A stretch of 64,000 bases of DNA from Altererythrobacter sp. (GTDB lineage Bacteria > Pseudomonadota > Alphaproteobacteria > Sphingomonadales > Sphingomonadaceae). This document shows, piece after piece, positions 54,383 through 63,619 of the stretch. Below the pieces are notes generated by a model. That model searched no databases and had not been told where the DNA came from. It saw nothing but the letters and a program-made list of their open reading frames with translations. Numbering within the stretch: the first letter of the stretch is position 1; each line of letters opens with the position of its first letter. A program made the translations under genes and the position numbers. The DNA lies in the NCBI GenBank assembly GCA_017308255.1, contig JAFKFN010000015.1, positions 1 to 64,000 on the forward strand, written 5' to 3'.

Positions 54383-54646
54383 CTATCTCAGCTGGCTGTC
54401 CTTGCTGCCGCGGCGGTTGATCCCCGTCGCGGTGCGCCGCGCGTCGCGACGGGACTGGCAGGCAACGCAGGTGCGTACGCCGGGCACAGCCTTGCGCCGC
54501 GCCTCCGGGATCGGCTCGCCGCATTCGTTGCAGTGCGTGGCGCTTTCGCCGCGCGGCGTTTCGGCGCGGGCGCGCAGCACGGCGTCCTTGACGGTATCGT
54601 CGATCTGGTCGTTGACCGCGCCGTCCCGAGTCCAGCCGCCGGCCAT
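54383..54646 (-). CDS. DksA/TraR-type C4 zinc-finger protein
   Basis: This 87-residue protein carries Cys39-x2-Cys42 (HCNECGEPIPEARR) and Cys60-x2-Cys63 (TCVACQ), the DksA/TraR C4 zinc finger, after a short N-terminal helix. The coiled-coil of full DksA is mostly absent, as in the short TraR/YbiI-like proteins that can touch the RNA polymerase secondary channel. The role is unknown. It lies 41 bases upstream of the SDR stop region on the same strand. Confidence 0.85.
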   Translation of the reverse strand: MAGGWTRDGAVNDQIDDTVKDAVLRARAETPRGESATHCNECGEPIPEARRKAVPGVRTCVACQSRRDARRTATGINRRGSKDSQLR

Positions 54647-54687
54647 CAGCTATCGGCCTTCTTGCTCATACGACAGCAACGCAGGCG

Positions 54688-55473
54688 TCAGATATCGTTC
54701 CGGATCGTCGCCAGCGCGCCGCCGTCGATCTCCCACTTGGCGCCGTTGACGTAGCTCGCTTCGTCCGACAGCAGGAAGCTGACCACCTCGCCCACCTCGC
54801 GCGGCTGGCCCACACGGTTGAGCGTGGCGACCTGGCCCAACTTGTCCATCCCCGCCTGCACGTCGCCGTCGAACATCTGTTCCAGCATGCCCACCAGCAG
54901 CGGCGTTTCGATCACGCCCGGCATCACGCAATTCACCCGCACGCCCTTCTGCGCCACTTCGCTGGCCGCGGTGCGGGTCAACCCCACGGCGCCGTGCTTG
55001 GCGGCATTGTAGGCGCAGGCGCCCGCCAGGCCGCGTTCCGAGCCGATCGAGGCGGTGTTCACCACCGCGCCCTTTCCGGCGGCGACCATGTGCGGCAGCA
55101 CGAAGCGCAGGCCCAGGAACATCGAGCGCAGGTTCACGCGGATGATCTTGTCGAACTCCGCCACATCGTAAGCGTGGGTGGGCGCCAGGGAACCTTCGAT
55201 CCCGGCATTGTTGAAGAACCCGTCGATCCGGCCGAAAGCCTCCATCGCCGCCCGGGCATAGCCTTCGACCGCCTTCTCATCGACGCAATCGGCGACATAA
55301 CCGATGGCATCATGTCCCGCGCGGCGAAGCGCATCGGTGCATTCCTCCAGCCGCTCCGTCGCGATGTCCACCAGCATGACCCGCGCGCCTTCGCGGGCGA
55401 GGATCTCGCACGTCGCGAAACCGATCGCGCCGGCGGCGCCCGTCACCACCATGGTCTTGTCTCTGTGGCGCAT
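54688..55473 (-). CDS. SDR family oxidoreductase
   Basis: This 261-residue short-chain dehydrogenase has the NAD(P) motif VVTGAAGAIGFATCE, NNAG in the form FFNNAGIEG, a Ser in TASIGSE and the catalytic YNAAKHG. The acidic LVDIATER after the second strand favours NAD. The C-terminal EASYVNGAKWEIDGG is standard. It starts at the ATG at 55473, overlapping the previous stop by one base, with AAGGAG upstream. Substrate unknown. Confidence 0.9.
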   Translation of the reverse strand: MRHRDKTMVVTGAAGAIGFATCEILAREGARVMLVDIATERLEECTDALRRAGHDAIGYVADCVDEKAVEGYARAAMEAFGRIDGFFNNAGIEGSLAPTHAYDVAEFDKIIRVNLRSMFLGLRFVLPHMVAAGKGAVVNTASIGSERGLAGACAYNAAKHGAVGLTRTAASEVAQKGVRVNCVMPGVIETPLLVGMLEQMFDGDVQAGMDKLGQVATLNRVGQPREVGEVVSFLLSDEASYVNGAKWEIDGGALATIRNDI

Positions 55474-55685
55474 CACTTGGCTCCTTTCCGGAAGGGCAAT
55501 GTCAGCAGGAACCACGCCAGCCCCGGGGTCAGCAGCTTGAGGAAGGCGCGGGCATTCTCCGGCGTCAACGTGGCGCTCATCGGCATGGTGCCGAAGACCT
55601 TGCCTTTGATGACCAGATCATCGCCCCGCCGCTCCACCGTGGAGACCTGCATCAGTTCGCTCTTGTCGGCGGAGTAGAGCTTCAT
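55473..55685 (-). CDS. Small hypothetical protein upstream of SDR
   Basis: This 70-residue protein starts MKLYSADKSELMQVSTVERR and has a central TPENARAFLKLLTPGLAWF with a hydrophobic C-terminal segment (LAWFLLTLPF). It may associate with the membrane. The TGATG junction couples it to the SDR gene. I do not recognise a characterised family. Confidence 0.65.
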   Translation of the reverse strand: MKLYSADKSELMQVSTVERRGDDLVIKGKVFGTMPMSATLTPENARAFLKLLTPGLAWFLLTLPFRKGAK

Positions 55686-55707
55686 TTCACATCACTCCTC
55701 CAACCTT

Positions 55708-55781
55708 CGTCATCCCCGCGAAAGCGGGGCCCCAGTCGGCTCTTGCGCCCACCCTGGGTTCCCGCTTTCGCGGGAATGACG
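55708..55781. repeat. Palindromic repeat, family B (copy 3)
   Basis: CGTCATCCCCGCGAAAGCGG and CCCCAG with inverted CTGGGTTCCCGCTTTCGCGG and GAATGACG. Confidence 0.9.
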
Positions 55782-55796
55782 AAAAGAGTGAGGTAA

Positions 55797-57374
55797 TCAC
55801 GCCACTCCGATCCCGTCGAAATCGATCCCCAGGTCCTCGGCCATGACCATTGCCGTTGCCCGGCCCGCGCCGAACACGCCCCCGCCGGGATGCTGGAACG
55901 GGCCGACGAGATAGAGCCGCTCCACCCCCGGCACCCGGTACTGCCCCAGCTCGGGCGTGGGGCGGTGGCTGCCGGACTGGTAAGTCGTGGTCGCGATGCC
56001 GTGGAGGTCGCCGCGCAGGAAGCTGGGGCTGGTGCGCTCCATGTCGACGGGCGAATCGCAGTGATAATCGAGCACCGCGCCCGGCACGTTGTCGATGAAA
56101 TCGGCCATGCGGGTCATGATCCGGTCGGCGTAATCGGCCTTGGTGCTGTCCCAGTCGAGCCCGTCGGGTCGTTCGTAAGGCACATAGTCCCAGGCGTGGA
56201 AGATCGCTTTGCCTTCCGGTGCGCGGCTGGGGTCGTGCTGGGTGAGCTGGCCCACGCCGACCAGTGGCCGGCCGGAGAAATTGCCATAGCGCAGCTCGTC
56301 GAAGGCGCGGCGCAAATCATCATAGTCGCCAGGCATCAGCTCGTACATCACCGCCGAAAGATCATCGCCTTGTGCTGTTCTGGCCTTGAACTTCAGCGGC
56401 GCGTCGAGCGCGGCGTGGACGGTCATGCAGGCGGCGGGAGTGACGTGGGTGCGCATTGCATTCCTGGCCACCGTTTCCGGCACCGCCGGCACCATGTCGG
56501 GCAAATGGTGCGGATGGATCGCGCCGATCACGCCTTCGGTGCAGGATAGCCGCTCCCCGCTGTCCAGCACCACGCCGCTGGCGCGCGTGCCGTCGGTCAC
56601 CACTTCGCGCACGCTGCAATTCGCCCGTATGGCGCCGCCGTGATCCTCGATGCAGGCGATCAACGCCTTCGTCAGGCTGCCCGAGCCGCCCACCGGCACG
56701 CCGAAGCCGAACTTCTCGAGGAAGCCGAGGAACACATAGGCGCCGATTCCGGTCGCCTTCTCGTCGGGGCTGACCAGGTTCTCGCCCGCCACCCGGCCGA
56801 AGTGCGCCTTGACCCTGTCGTGTTCGAACAGCTCTTCCATCAGGTCGAACGTGCTGACCTGGGTGGTGCGCCAAATCTCGCGGCCTTCGGCGCTCTGGTC
56901 CATCATCGCCGTCTGCGCGCCCAGCGGCATAGGCGGGGAATAGAGCCCGGCCTGGATCATCGGCAGCCACTGGGCCGCCTGGCGGCTCATCTCGAGGAAG
57001 GTTTCCGCATCCTTCGCGCTGAACCGGCGGATCGCCTCGGCCGACCTGGCGGGATCGCGGTGCAGCGGCAGCGTGGCCCCGTCTTCCCACACGCTCATCA
57101 TCGGCACTTCGGGGAACACGTAGCGCAGGCCATACTTGCGCTTGAGCCCCAGGTCGTCGTTCGCCAGCAGCGGATTGCCCTGGATGAAGATGTGGCTCAT
57201 CGAATGCTGGTCGTGGGCGAAGCCCGGCCGGGTCAGCTCGCGGGTGACCACGCCGCCGCCGAACCATTCATTGCGTTCCAGCACCAGGACCCGCTTGCCC
57301 GCCACCGCCAGATAAGCCGCGGCGACCAGGCCGTTATGGCCCGATCCGATGACGATGATGTCCGCGTCACTCAT
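55797..57374 (-). CDS. PYROXD2/phytoene desaturase-like FAD oxidoreductase
   Basis: This 525-residue flavoprotein has an N-terminal FAD motif DIIVIGSGHNGLVAAAYLA followed by VLVLERN, and a C-terminal VGPFQHPGGGVFGAGRATAM that completes the FAD site, as in PYROXD2 and carotenoid desaturases. It is probably a dehydrogenase or isomerase of a hydrophobic polyene or ring compound rather than a true carotenoid enzyme, since no crt genes are near. The ATG at 57374 follows a GGGAG; the open frame further upstream enters a repeat. Confidence 0.85.
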   Translation of the reverse strand: MSDADIIVIGSGHNGLVAAAYLAVAGKRVLVLERNEWFGGGVVTRELTRPGFAHDQHSMSHIFIQGNPLLANDDLGLKRKYGLRYVFPEVPMMSVWEDGATLPLHRDPARSAEAIRRFSAKDAETFLEMSRQAAQWLPMIQAGLYSPPMPLGAQTAMMDQSAEGREIWRTTQVSTFDLMEELFEHDRVKAHFGRVAGENLVSPDEKATGIGAYVFLGFLEKFGFGVPVGGSGSLTKALIACIEDHGGAIRANCSVREVVTDGTRASGVVLDSGERLSCTEGVIGAIHPHHLPDMVPAVPETVARNAMRTHVTPAACMTVHAALDAPLKFKARTAQGDDLSAVMYELMPGDYDDLRRAFDELRYGNFSGRPLVGVGQLTQHDPSRAPEGKAIFHAWDYVPYERPDGLDWDSTKADYADRIMTRMADFIDNVPGAVLDYHCDSPVDMERTSPSFLRGDLHGIATTTYQSGSHRPTPELGQYRVPGVERLYLVGPFQHPGGGVFGAGRATAMVMAEDLGIDFDGIGVA

Positions 57375-57389
57375 GACATTCTCCCGCTT

Positions 57390-57474
57390 CGTCATTGCGA
57401 GCCGCCAAAGGCGGTGCGGCAATCCAGGGGCGGCTTCCACCGCCCTGGATTGCTTCGCTCCGCTCGCAATGACG
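57390..57474. repeat. Palindromic repeat, family A (copy 4)
   Basis: CGTCATTGCGAGCCGCC and the inverted CTGGATTGCTTCGCTCC with GCTCGCAATGACG. The left arm has a small rearrangement (CCAAAGGCGG) relative to other copies. Confidence 0.85.
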
Positions 57475-57503
57475 AGCGTCTGGGTGGGGCTTGAGGCACA
57501 TGC

Positions 57504-58664
57504 TCACACCATCGCGCTCAGCACCAGGTCGCTCAGCTTCTGGCAGCGTTCGATATTGGCCGCCTGGGTCATCACCCCGGCGCTGCACAGCGCGAAGCTG
57601 ACGTCGCGTTCGGGATCGACCCAGAACATCGTGCTGCCCGCGCCATAATTGCCGTGCGTCTCCGGGCTCGCCAGCGTGCCGAACAGGTGGTGGAACACAC
57701 CCCCGTCCCCTCCCATCGGCCCGCGCACCTGGAAGCCGATTCCCTGATTGGCGGGCGGCACTTGCCAGCCGGCGTTCTCGGCCACGCGCTTGTAAAGCTC
57801 GTTGGGCATCGTGCCGGTATGCACCTGCCGCGCCAGCGCCAGCATGGCCGGCGAAAGCAGGCGGGCCCCGTCAAGCTCGCCGCCCCGGCGCAGCATCTCG
57901 GCGAAGCGGTAGAGGTCGCCGCTGGTGGACGCGCAGCCGACATGGGGCGCCTCCACTTCCGGGTCCTCGAACAGCGCGTGGTCGCCCGGGATATTGCGGC
58001 TGAGATGCTGGATCGGCACCGTGCCGCGCATGTTCGGCTTTACATGCCGGGGCGCGAGATCGGGGCGCAGGCCCATGCTGGTGCTGTCCATCCGCAGCGG
58101 GGTGAACAAGTCCTCGTGCAGCAGCGTCTGGTAATTGCGCCCCTTGGGATCGGTGCGCACCAGTGCCGTGCCCAGAAGCACGTGGTTCACCAGCGGCGAA
58201 TAATCGCAGCGCGTGCCCGGCGGCACTTCGCCGTGGACGTTCTCGATCGAGGCTGCGAACAGCTCCCGCAACCGGTCCAGGAACATGCCCGGCTTCGGCG
58301 TCCACACGCCCGGCATCCCGGCGGTATGCGTCAGCAGGTGATAGAACGTCGCGTCCTCGCGCGGTTGGCCGATGAATTCCGGCAGCACGTCCCTGACTTT
58401 GGTGGTCAGCGCGAAGTGGCCTTCCTCGATCGCTTTCAGGATCAGGACATTGGTGAAAGCCTTGGTGACCGAGAAGATCGAGAACACGTCATCGTAATGA
58501 AGCGGCTTTTCACCCCCCGCGTCCTGCGCGCCCAGCGCCTCGGCAAACACCGTCTCCCCGCCGCGCCCGACCGTCAGCACCGCGCCAAAATAATCGCCCC
58601 GTGCGATATCGGCGAGGATCACTTCGCGCAGGGTGTCGAGCCGGGCCTGCCACACTGCGCTCAT
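57504..58664 (-). CDS. Serine hydrolase (beta-lactamase/esterase family)
   Basis: This 386-residue protein has the class C-type active site of the beta-lactamase family: Ser65-x-x-Lys68 in FSVTKAF, a Tyr in RCDYSPLVNHVL and LLTHTAGMPG. With no signal peptide it is likely a cytosolic esterase (EstB-like) rather than an antibiotic-resistance enzyme. It is one of two such hydrolases in this cluster, the other being at 60959-62194. Confidence 0.88.
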   Translation of the reverse strand: MSAVWQARLDTLREVILADIARGDYFGAVLTVGRGGETVFAEALGAQDAGGEKPLHYDDVFSIFSVTKAFTNVLILKAIEEGHFALTTKVRDVLPEFIGQPREDATFYHLLTHTAGMPGVWTPKPGMFLDRLRELFAASIENVHGEVPPGTRCDYSPLVNHVLLGTALVRTDPKGRNYQTLLHEDLFTPLRMDSTSMGLRPDLAPRHVKPNMRGTVPIQHLSRNIPGDHALFEDPEVEAPHVGCASTSGDLYRFAEMLRRGGELDGARLLSPAMLALARQVHTGTMPNELYKRVAENAGWQVPPANQGIGFQVRGPMGGDGGVFHHLFGTLASPETHGNYGAGSTMFWVDPERDVSFALCSAGVMTQAANIERCQKLSDLVLSAMV

Positions 58665-58678
58665 CGAAACCCCACCTT

Positions 58679-58762
58679 CGTCATTGCGAGCGAAGCGAAG
58701 CAATCCAGGAGCGGTTGCGCACTCCCCCGGAGTGCTTCGTCGCTACGCTCCTCGCAACGACG
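58679..58762. repeat. Palindromic repeat, family A (copy 5)
   Basis: CGTCATTGCGAGCGAAGCG with GAAGCAATCCAGG and the inverted GTGCTTCGTCGCTACG with CTCGCAACGACG. Confidence 0.88.
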
Positions 58763-58788
58763 AGGTGGAAGGATAGCCCCCATCCCCG

Positions 58789-59543
<755 letters not shown>

Positions 59544-59547
<4 letters not shown>

Positions 59548-59957
59548 TCCATTCCGAACAGCGTCGCGGTATAGTGGCTGTCCATGTATTCGTGCAGCCG
59601 GTCGATCTTGCCGTTCGAGACGCGGAACACCCAGGCATAGTCGTTTTCATAGACCTTGCCGTCCAGCGTCTTGCCGGTGGAATAGGATTCCACGCCCACC
59701 GTCTCGCCATCGGAAAACAGGTTGGTCACGTGGACCTTGGGATCGCCCGCTTCGAACATCCCGCGCACCGGGGCCAGGAACAGGTCGATGATGTCCATCC
59801 CCACGTGCTCGCCCGATCCGGCGATGCCTTTCACCTTGGGCTGCCACACCGAATGATCGTGGAAGAACCCGCGCAGCTTCTCGAGATCGCCCGAGGAAAG
59901 GACATCGAAGAAATCGAGCACCAGCTGCTCGTTGGCGTTCTTGGCGGTGATGGTCAT
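59544..59957 (-). CDS. SnoaL/NTF2-like protein
   Basis: This 137-residue protein has the NTF2-like cone fold pattern: NEQLVLDFFDVLSSGDLEKL, a DHSVWQP segment and YAWVFRVSNGKIDRLHEYMD. Members include limonene-epoxide hydrolase, polyketide cyclases and ketosteroid isomerase. The sequence gives no clear substrate. It overlaps both neighbours by four bases. Confidence 0.85.
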
Positions 59958-60430
59958 GCAAGTCCTCTCGCTTCGTCGCTCGGTATCGGGATCGCCGGCA
60001 TCGCCCCGCCCTGGTGCAGCGCGACGTGGCCATAGCGGCTCTTGAACTTCCAGCCCTCGGCCGTCTTCACGTAATGATCCGCGAACCCGCCGACATAGAG
60101 CCCGCCCGCTTCCTGCGGCGGAACGGTGGAGGCGTGGTTGGAGAGCATGGCCAGGTAATTCGTGCCGCGTGCTTCCGTGGCGCTGACGGTGTCGACCAGC
60201 ACATTGGTGACGATATGCCGCACCAGGATCGGCGGCCGGTCGCGGAAGATCGCCTGCACCCGCGCCCGGCCGTAGAACGGATGATCAGGCTGGAACGGCC
60301 GGGCGAATTCGCAATCCTCGGTGAACAGTGCGGCCAGCGCGGCATGATCGCCGTTGTCGGCATATCGGGCGAAGAGCAGCGGCAATCGGCCGCATTCGCG
60401 TTCTATCTCCAGGCGTTCGAGGAGGTCCAT
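59954..60430 (-). CDS. SnoaL/NTF2-like protein (ring-hydroxylating beta-subunit-like fold)
   Basis: This 158-residue protein is a second NTF2-fold protein, with LPLLFARYADNGDHAALAAL and FYGRARVQAIFRDRPPILVRH and a C-terminal GGFADHYVKTAEGWKFKSRYG. It is not closely similar to its neighbour and fits the SnoaL-like group with isomerase, cyclase or dehydratase activities. It begins one base into the end of the CMD-like gene. Confidence 0.85.
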   Translation of the reverse strand: MDLLERLEIERECGRLPLLFARYADNGDHAALAALFTEDCEFARPFQPDHPFYGRARVQAIFRDRPPILVRHIVTNVLVDTVSATEARGTNYLAMLSNHASTVPPQEAGGLYVGGFADHYVKTAEGWKFKSRYGHVALHQGGAMPAIPIPSDEARGLA

Positions 60431-60828
60431 CAGTCGAGCTTCTCCTGCGCCTCGTTGTCGATCTCGGCGAAGGTCTCGTTGGCCAGGCGGAAGCTGTCCA
60501 CCGTCGCCGGAATGCCGCCATAGATGCCGACCTGGAGCAGCACCTCGCGGATTTCCTCGCGGCTGAGGCCGTTGTTGAGCGCGCCGCGGATATGCGCCTT
60601 CAACTCGTTATGCCGGTTGAGCACCGCGATCATCGCCAGGTTGATCAGCGAGCGGTCGCGCCGCTCCAGCCCCTCGCGCCCCCAGCACCAGCCCCAGCAA
60701 TAAGTCGCCACCAGTTCCTGCAACGGATCGTTGAACGCGTTCGACTTCGCCAGCGCGCGATCGACGTAGGCATCGCCCAGCACCTCGCGGCGGATCTTCA
60801 TGCCTTTGTCGTAGAGAGCCTTGTCCAT
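60430..60828 (-). CDS. Carboxymuconolactone decarboxylase-like protein
   Basis: This 132-residue helical protein matches the CMD family: VATYCWGWCWGREGLERRDR, SLINLAMIAVLNRHNELKAH and EEIREVLLQVGIYGGIPATV. True 4-carboxymuconolactone decarboxylases act in the protocatechuate pathway, but the family also includes peroxiredoxin-like AhpD forms. The ATG at 60828 has AGGAA seven bases upstream. It is first in the overlapping unit of four genes. Confidence 0.88.
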   Translation of the reverse strand: MDKALYDKGMKIRREVLGDAYVDRALAKSNAFNDPLQELVATYCWGWCWGREGLERRDRSLINLAMIAVLNRHNELKAHIRGALNNGLSREEIREVLLQVGIYGGIPATVDSFRLANETFAEIDNEAQEKLD

Positions 60829-60853
60829 TTCCGGTTCCTTCAAATCCCCATTT

Positions 60854-60944
60854 CGTCATCCCCGCGAAGGCGAGGACCCCGCGAACAAAATAGGCGCGCG
60901 AAGCGCTCAACCGCTTCTAGATTCCCGCTTTCGCGGGAATGACG
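60854..60944. repeat. Palindromic repeat, family B (copy 4)
   Basis: CGTCATCCCCGCGAAGGCG and the inverted ATTCCCGCTTTCGCGGGAAT with GACG. Its interior (GCGCGCGAAGCGCTCAACCG) is shared with the copy at 63507-63579. Confidence 0.88.
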
Positions 60945-60958
60945 AAAAAGAGGGCCGG

Positions 60959-62194
60959 TCACCCCACCACCTCGTAAACGGCCTCGATCAGCCGCCGCGC
61001 GCGCGGGCCGTTGGTGCCCACGGCATGCATCTGATTGCAGCAGTAGGAGAAACCGAGCCGCGCATCCGGATCGCCGAAGCCGATGGAACCGCCCAGGCCA
61101 TGATGGCCGAAACTGCGCGGGTTGGGGCCCATGTAAACCGCTTCTGGCGTGTTCAGCAGCACACCCGAGGCCTGGTGATAGGGCCGTTCCTGCAACAGCT
61201 CGGTCTGGTTGTGCTGCTCTGTGATCATGCGTTCGAGCTGGCCTTTCGACAGCAGCGACACGCCGTCCACCTCCCCCACCACCGCGCCGTAAATCCGCGC
61301 CACGCCGCGCGCGTTGCCGTGGCCCGATCCGCTGGCGATCTCGCAGGTGCGCCAGATCGGGGAGTTCATCGTGGTATGCCACGGTTCTTGCGGGTTCTGC
61401 AGGAAGGCGAAGCTGCGCAGCACGGCGCCGTCCTGCCAGCCTTCGGGTGTCGTCGGCTTGTCGGGCACCGTCTGGTCCTTGGCCGCGAACAGCCGCGCGC
61501 CGGTATTGGGCAGCACTTCGGCGACATGTGCCTGCTGCCCTTCGTCCATGCCGCCGATATGGTATTCCGCGCCCAGCGGCCCGGCGACATTCTGCTTGAG
61601 GAAAGGCCCCACCGTCATGCCCGTGACCCGGCGCATGATCTCGCCCAGCAGGAAGCCCTGGTTGTGGACATGGTATGCCGCGCGTGTGCCGGGCTGCCAC
61701 AGCGGATGCTGCGCTTCCAGCGCGCGGATATAGGCCGGATAATCGTAGAATCCGCCGGGATAGAGCACGTCGTCGGTCAGCACCGGGATCGCCGCGGTGT
61801 GATCCAGCACCATGCGCACGGTGATGCCGTCTTTCCCGTTCTGCGCGAATTCCGGCCAGTAATGCGCCACCCGCTCGTCGGGATCGACCAGGCCGCGATC
61901 GATCAGGGTGTTGAAGCAGATGCCGGTCACCCCCTTGGCGACGCTCATCATGCACACCGTGGTGTGCTCGCCCCACGGCGCGCTGCGATCGGCGCGGGCC
62001 CAGCCGCCCCACAAGTCCACCACGGTCTCGCCGTCCAGCACCACGCTGGTGCCGGCGCCCAGTTCCTCTTCCTCGCGGAAGTTTTCGATGAAAGCCTCGA
62101 CCACCGGGCGGAAGCGCGCGTCATAGCGTCCGTGCAGGGGAAAGGTCCCGCCGCGCGCCTCGATCGTTTCGTGGAATTCGGCTTGCCCCGTCAT
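60959..62194 (-). CDS. Serine hydrolase (beta-lactamase/esterase family)
   Basis: This 411-residue protein has Ser84-x-x-Lys87 in CMMSVAKGVTG, a Tyr in RAAYHVHNQGF and RMVLDHTAAIP, which mark an EstB/class C beta-lactamase-fold esterase. It is not the closest type to the hydrolase at 57504-58664, so the two likely differ in substrate. It starts at the ATG at 62194, divergent from the monooxygenase gene, with 103 bases between. Confidence 0.88.
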   Translation of the reverse strand: MTGQAEFHETIEARGGTFPLHGRYDARFRPVVEAFIENFREEEELGAGTSVVLDGETVVDLWGGWARADRSAPWGEHTTVCMMSVAKGVTGICFNTLIDRGLVDPDERVAHYWPEFAQNGKDGITVRMVLDHTAAIPVLTDDVLYPGGFYDYPAYIRALEAQHPLWQPGTRAAYHVHNQGFLLGEIMRRVTGMTVGPFLKQNVAGPLGAEYHIGGMDEGQQAHVAEVLPNTGARLFAAKDQTVPDKPTTPEGWQDGAVLRSFAFLQNPQEPWHTTMNSPIWRTCEIASGSGHGNARGVARIYGAVVGEVDGVSLLSKGQLERMITEQHNQTELLQERPYHQASGVLLNTPEAVYMGPNPRSFGHHGLGGSIGFGDPDARLGFSYCCNQMHAVGTNGPRARRLIEAVYEVVG

Positions 62195-62297
62195 GCCTTT
62201 TTCAAATCCTCTCCGGCTCGTTCTACGAGTCCGCCCCCTGCCTAGGCGAGCTTGCGCCCGGGCGGAAGGGGGCGCATCCTGCCCGCGGGAGAAACGG

Positions 62298-63482
62298 ATG
62301 TACGATGTCATCGTGGTCGGCGGCGGGCCGACCGGCTTCGTCACCGCGCTCGGCCTGGCCCAGGCGGGCGCCGATGTGCTGCTGATCGAAGCGGGCGAGG
62401 CGATCATCGATAGCCCGCGCGCGGCGGTCTATCACTGGTCCGTGCTCGACGGCCTGGAACGGCTCGGCATCAGGGAGGAAGCGCAGCGGATCGGCTTCGC
62501 CAAGCGCGATTACCTCTGGCTGGTGCGCAAGACGGGCGAACGGATCGCTTACGACCTCTCGGTGCTCGAAGGCACCACGGCGTTCCCTTACAACATTCAC
62601 CTGGGGCAGGATCGGCTGGCGGGCCTCGCGCGTGACAGGCTCGCCCTGCTGCCGAATGCAGAGGTGCGGTTCGGCACGCGCCTCCGCCAGCTGACGCAGG
62701 ATGCGGGCGGCGTTACGCTCACCACATCGAACGGCGAGGAGCTGCGCGCCCGCTGGGTGGTCGGCGCGGACGGGGCGGGCAGCACGGTGCGCAAGGAACT
62801 GGGCCTCGGGTTCGACGGGATGACCTGGCCCGAACGCTTCGTCGCCACCAATCTCTATCACCCGTTCGAAAGCGCCGATTACGGCCTTTCGACCATGGTG
62901 ATCGACGATCGCTGGGGCGCTGTCATAGTTAAGATCGCCCCAGATGGCCTGTGGCGCTGCACCTACATGGAAGACGCTGCGCTGCCGGAAGCCTCGTTCC
63001 TCGACCGCATCCCGGCGGCTTACGAGCATCTGCTGCCCGGTGATGGAGGCTATCGGCTCGATCGCGCCGCGCCTTACAAGATGCACCAGCGCTGTGCGGA
63101 AACCTTCCGCAAGGGCCGCGTGCTGCTGGCGGGCGATGCCGCGCATGTGACCAATCCGACGGGCGGCTTCGGGCTCACCACGGGCCTGTTCGATGCCTTC
63201 TCGTTATGGCCGACGCTGGCAGCCGTTGTGCTGGAGGGGGCAGTGCCCACGCTGCTCGATCGCTGGGCGGAGGATCGCCGGCGCATCTATCTCGAACGGA
63301 CCAGCCCGCAGGCCGTGGCCTACAAGCGCTTCGTGTTCCACGCCAATGGCGGCGGCGCGGAGCTGGAGGCGGCGCTGCAAGGCATGCGCGCCATGGCCGC
63401 CGATCCGGACGTGCGTTTACAGCGGCTGATGTTCGTGAAGAGCCTGGAAACGCCGAGCCCGGCGGAGGTGCAGATGGCCTAA
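62298..63482 (+). CDS. FAD-dependent aromatic monooxygenase
   Basis: This 394-residue class A flavoprotein hydroxylase has GxGxxG in DVIVVGGGPTGFVTALGLA, the DG motif in VVGADGAGSTVRKELG and the FAD ribityl-binding motif VLLAGDAAHVTNPTGGFGL. It resembles 3-(3-hydroxyphenyl)propionate or PheA/TfdB-type hydroxylases but lacks a C-terminal thioredoxin-like domain. The ATG at 62298 has GGAGA upstream. Its presence beside CMD-like, SnoaL and SDR genes suggests oxidation of a cyclic compound. Confidence 0.88.
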   Translation: MYDVIVVGGGPTGFVTALGLAQAGADVLLIEAGEAIIDSPRAAVYHWSVLDGLERLGIREEAQRIGFAKRDYLWLVRKTGERIAYDLSVLEGTTAFPYNIHLGQDRLAGLARDRLALLPNAEVRFGTRLRQLTQDAGGVTLTTSNGEELRARWVVGADGAGSTVRKELGLGFDGMTWPERFVATNLYHPFESADYGLSTMVIDDRWGAVIVKIAPDGLWRCTYMEDAALPEASFLDRIPAAYEHLLPGDGGYRLDRAAPYKMHQRCAETFRKGRVLLAGDAAHVTNPTGGFGLTTGLFDAFSLWPTLAAVVLEGAVPTLLDRWAEDRRRIYLERTSPQAVAYKRFVFHANGGGAELEAALQGMRAMAADPDVRLQRLMFVKSLETPSPAEVQMA

Positions 63483-63506
63483 ATCGATCCGCCGTTAGCT
63501 AATCTT

Positions 63507-63579
63507 CATCATTCCCGCGAACAAGACAGGCGTGCGAAGCGCTCAACCGCCCTGGGTCCCCGCGTTCGCGGGGATGACG
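63507..63579. repeat. Palindromic repeat, family B (copy 5)
   Basis: A shorter copy with ATTCCCGCGAAC and inverted GTCCCCGCGTTCGCGGGGAT. The middle GTGCGAAGCGCTCAACCGCC matches copy 4 closely. Confidence 0.85.
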
Positions 63580-63619
63580 AAAGAAAGAGGATGAGAGGTA
63601 TCGAAAGAGGGCAGACGCA

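Noticed and set aside
57504..58664. Antibiotic-resistance beta-lactamase
   Set aside because: No signal peptide and a catabolic context; the family also holds many cytosolic esterases.
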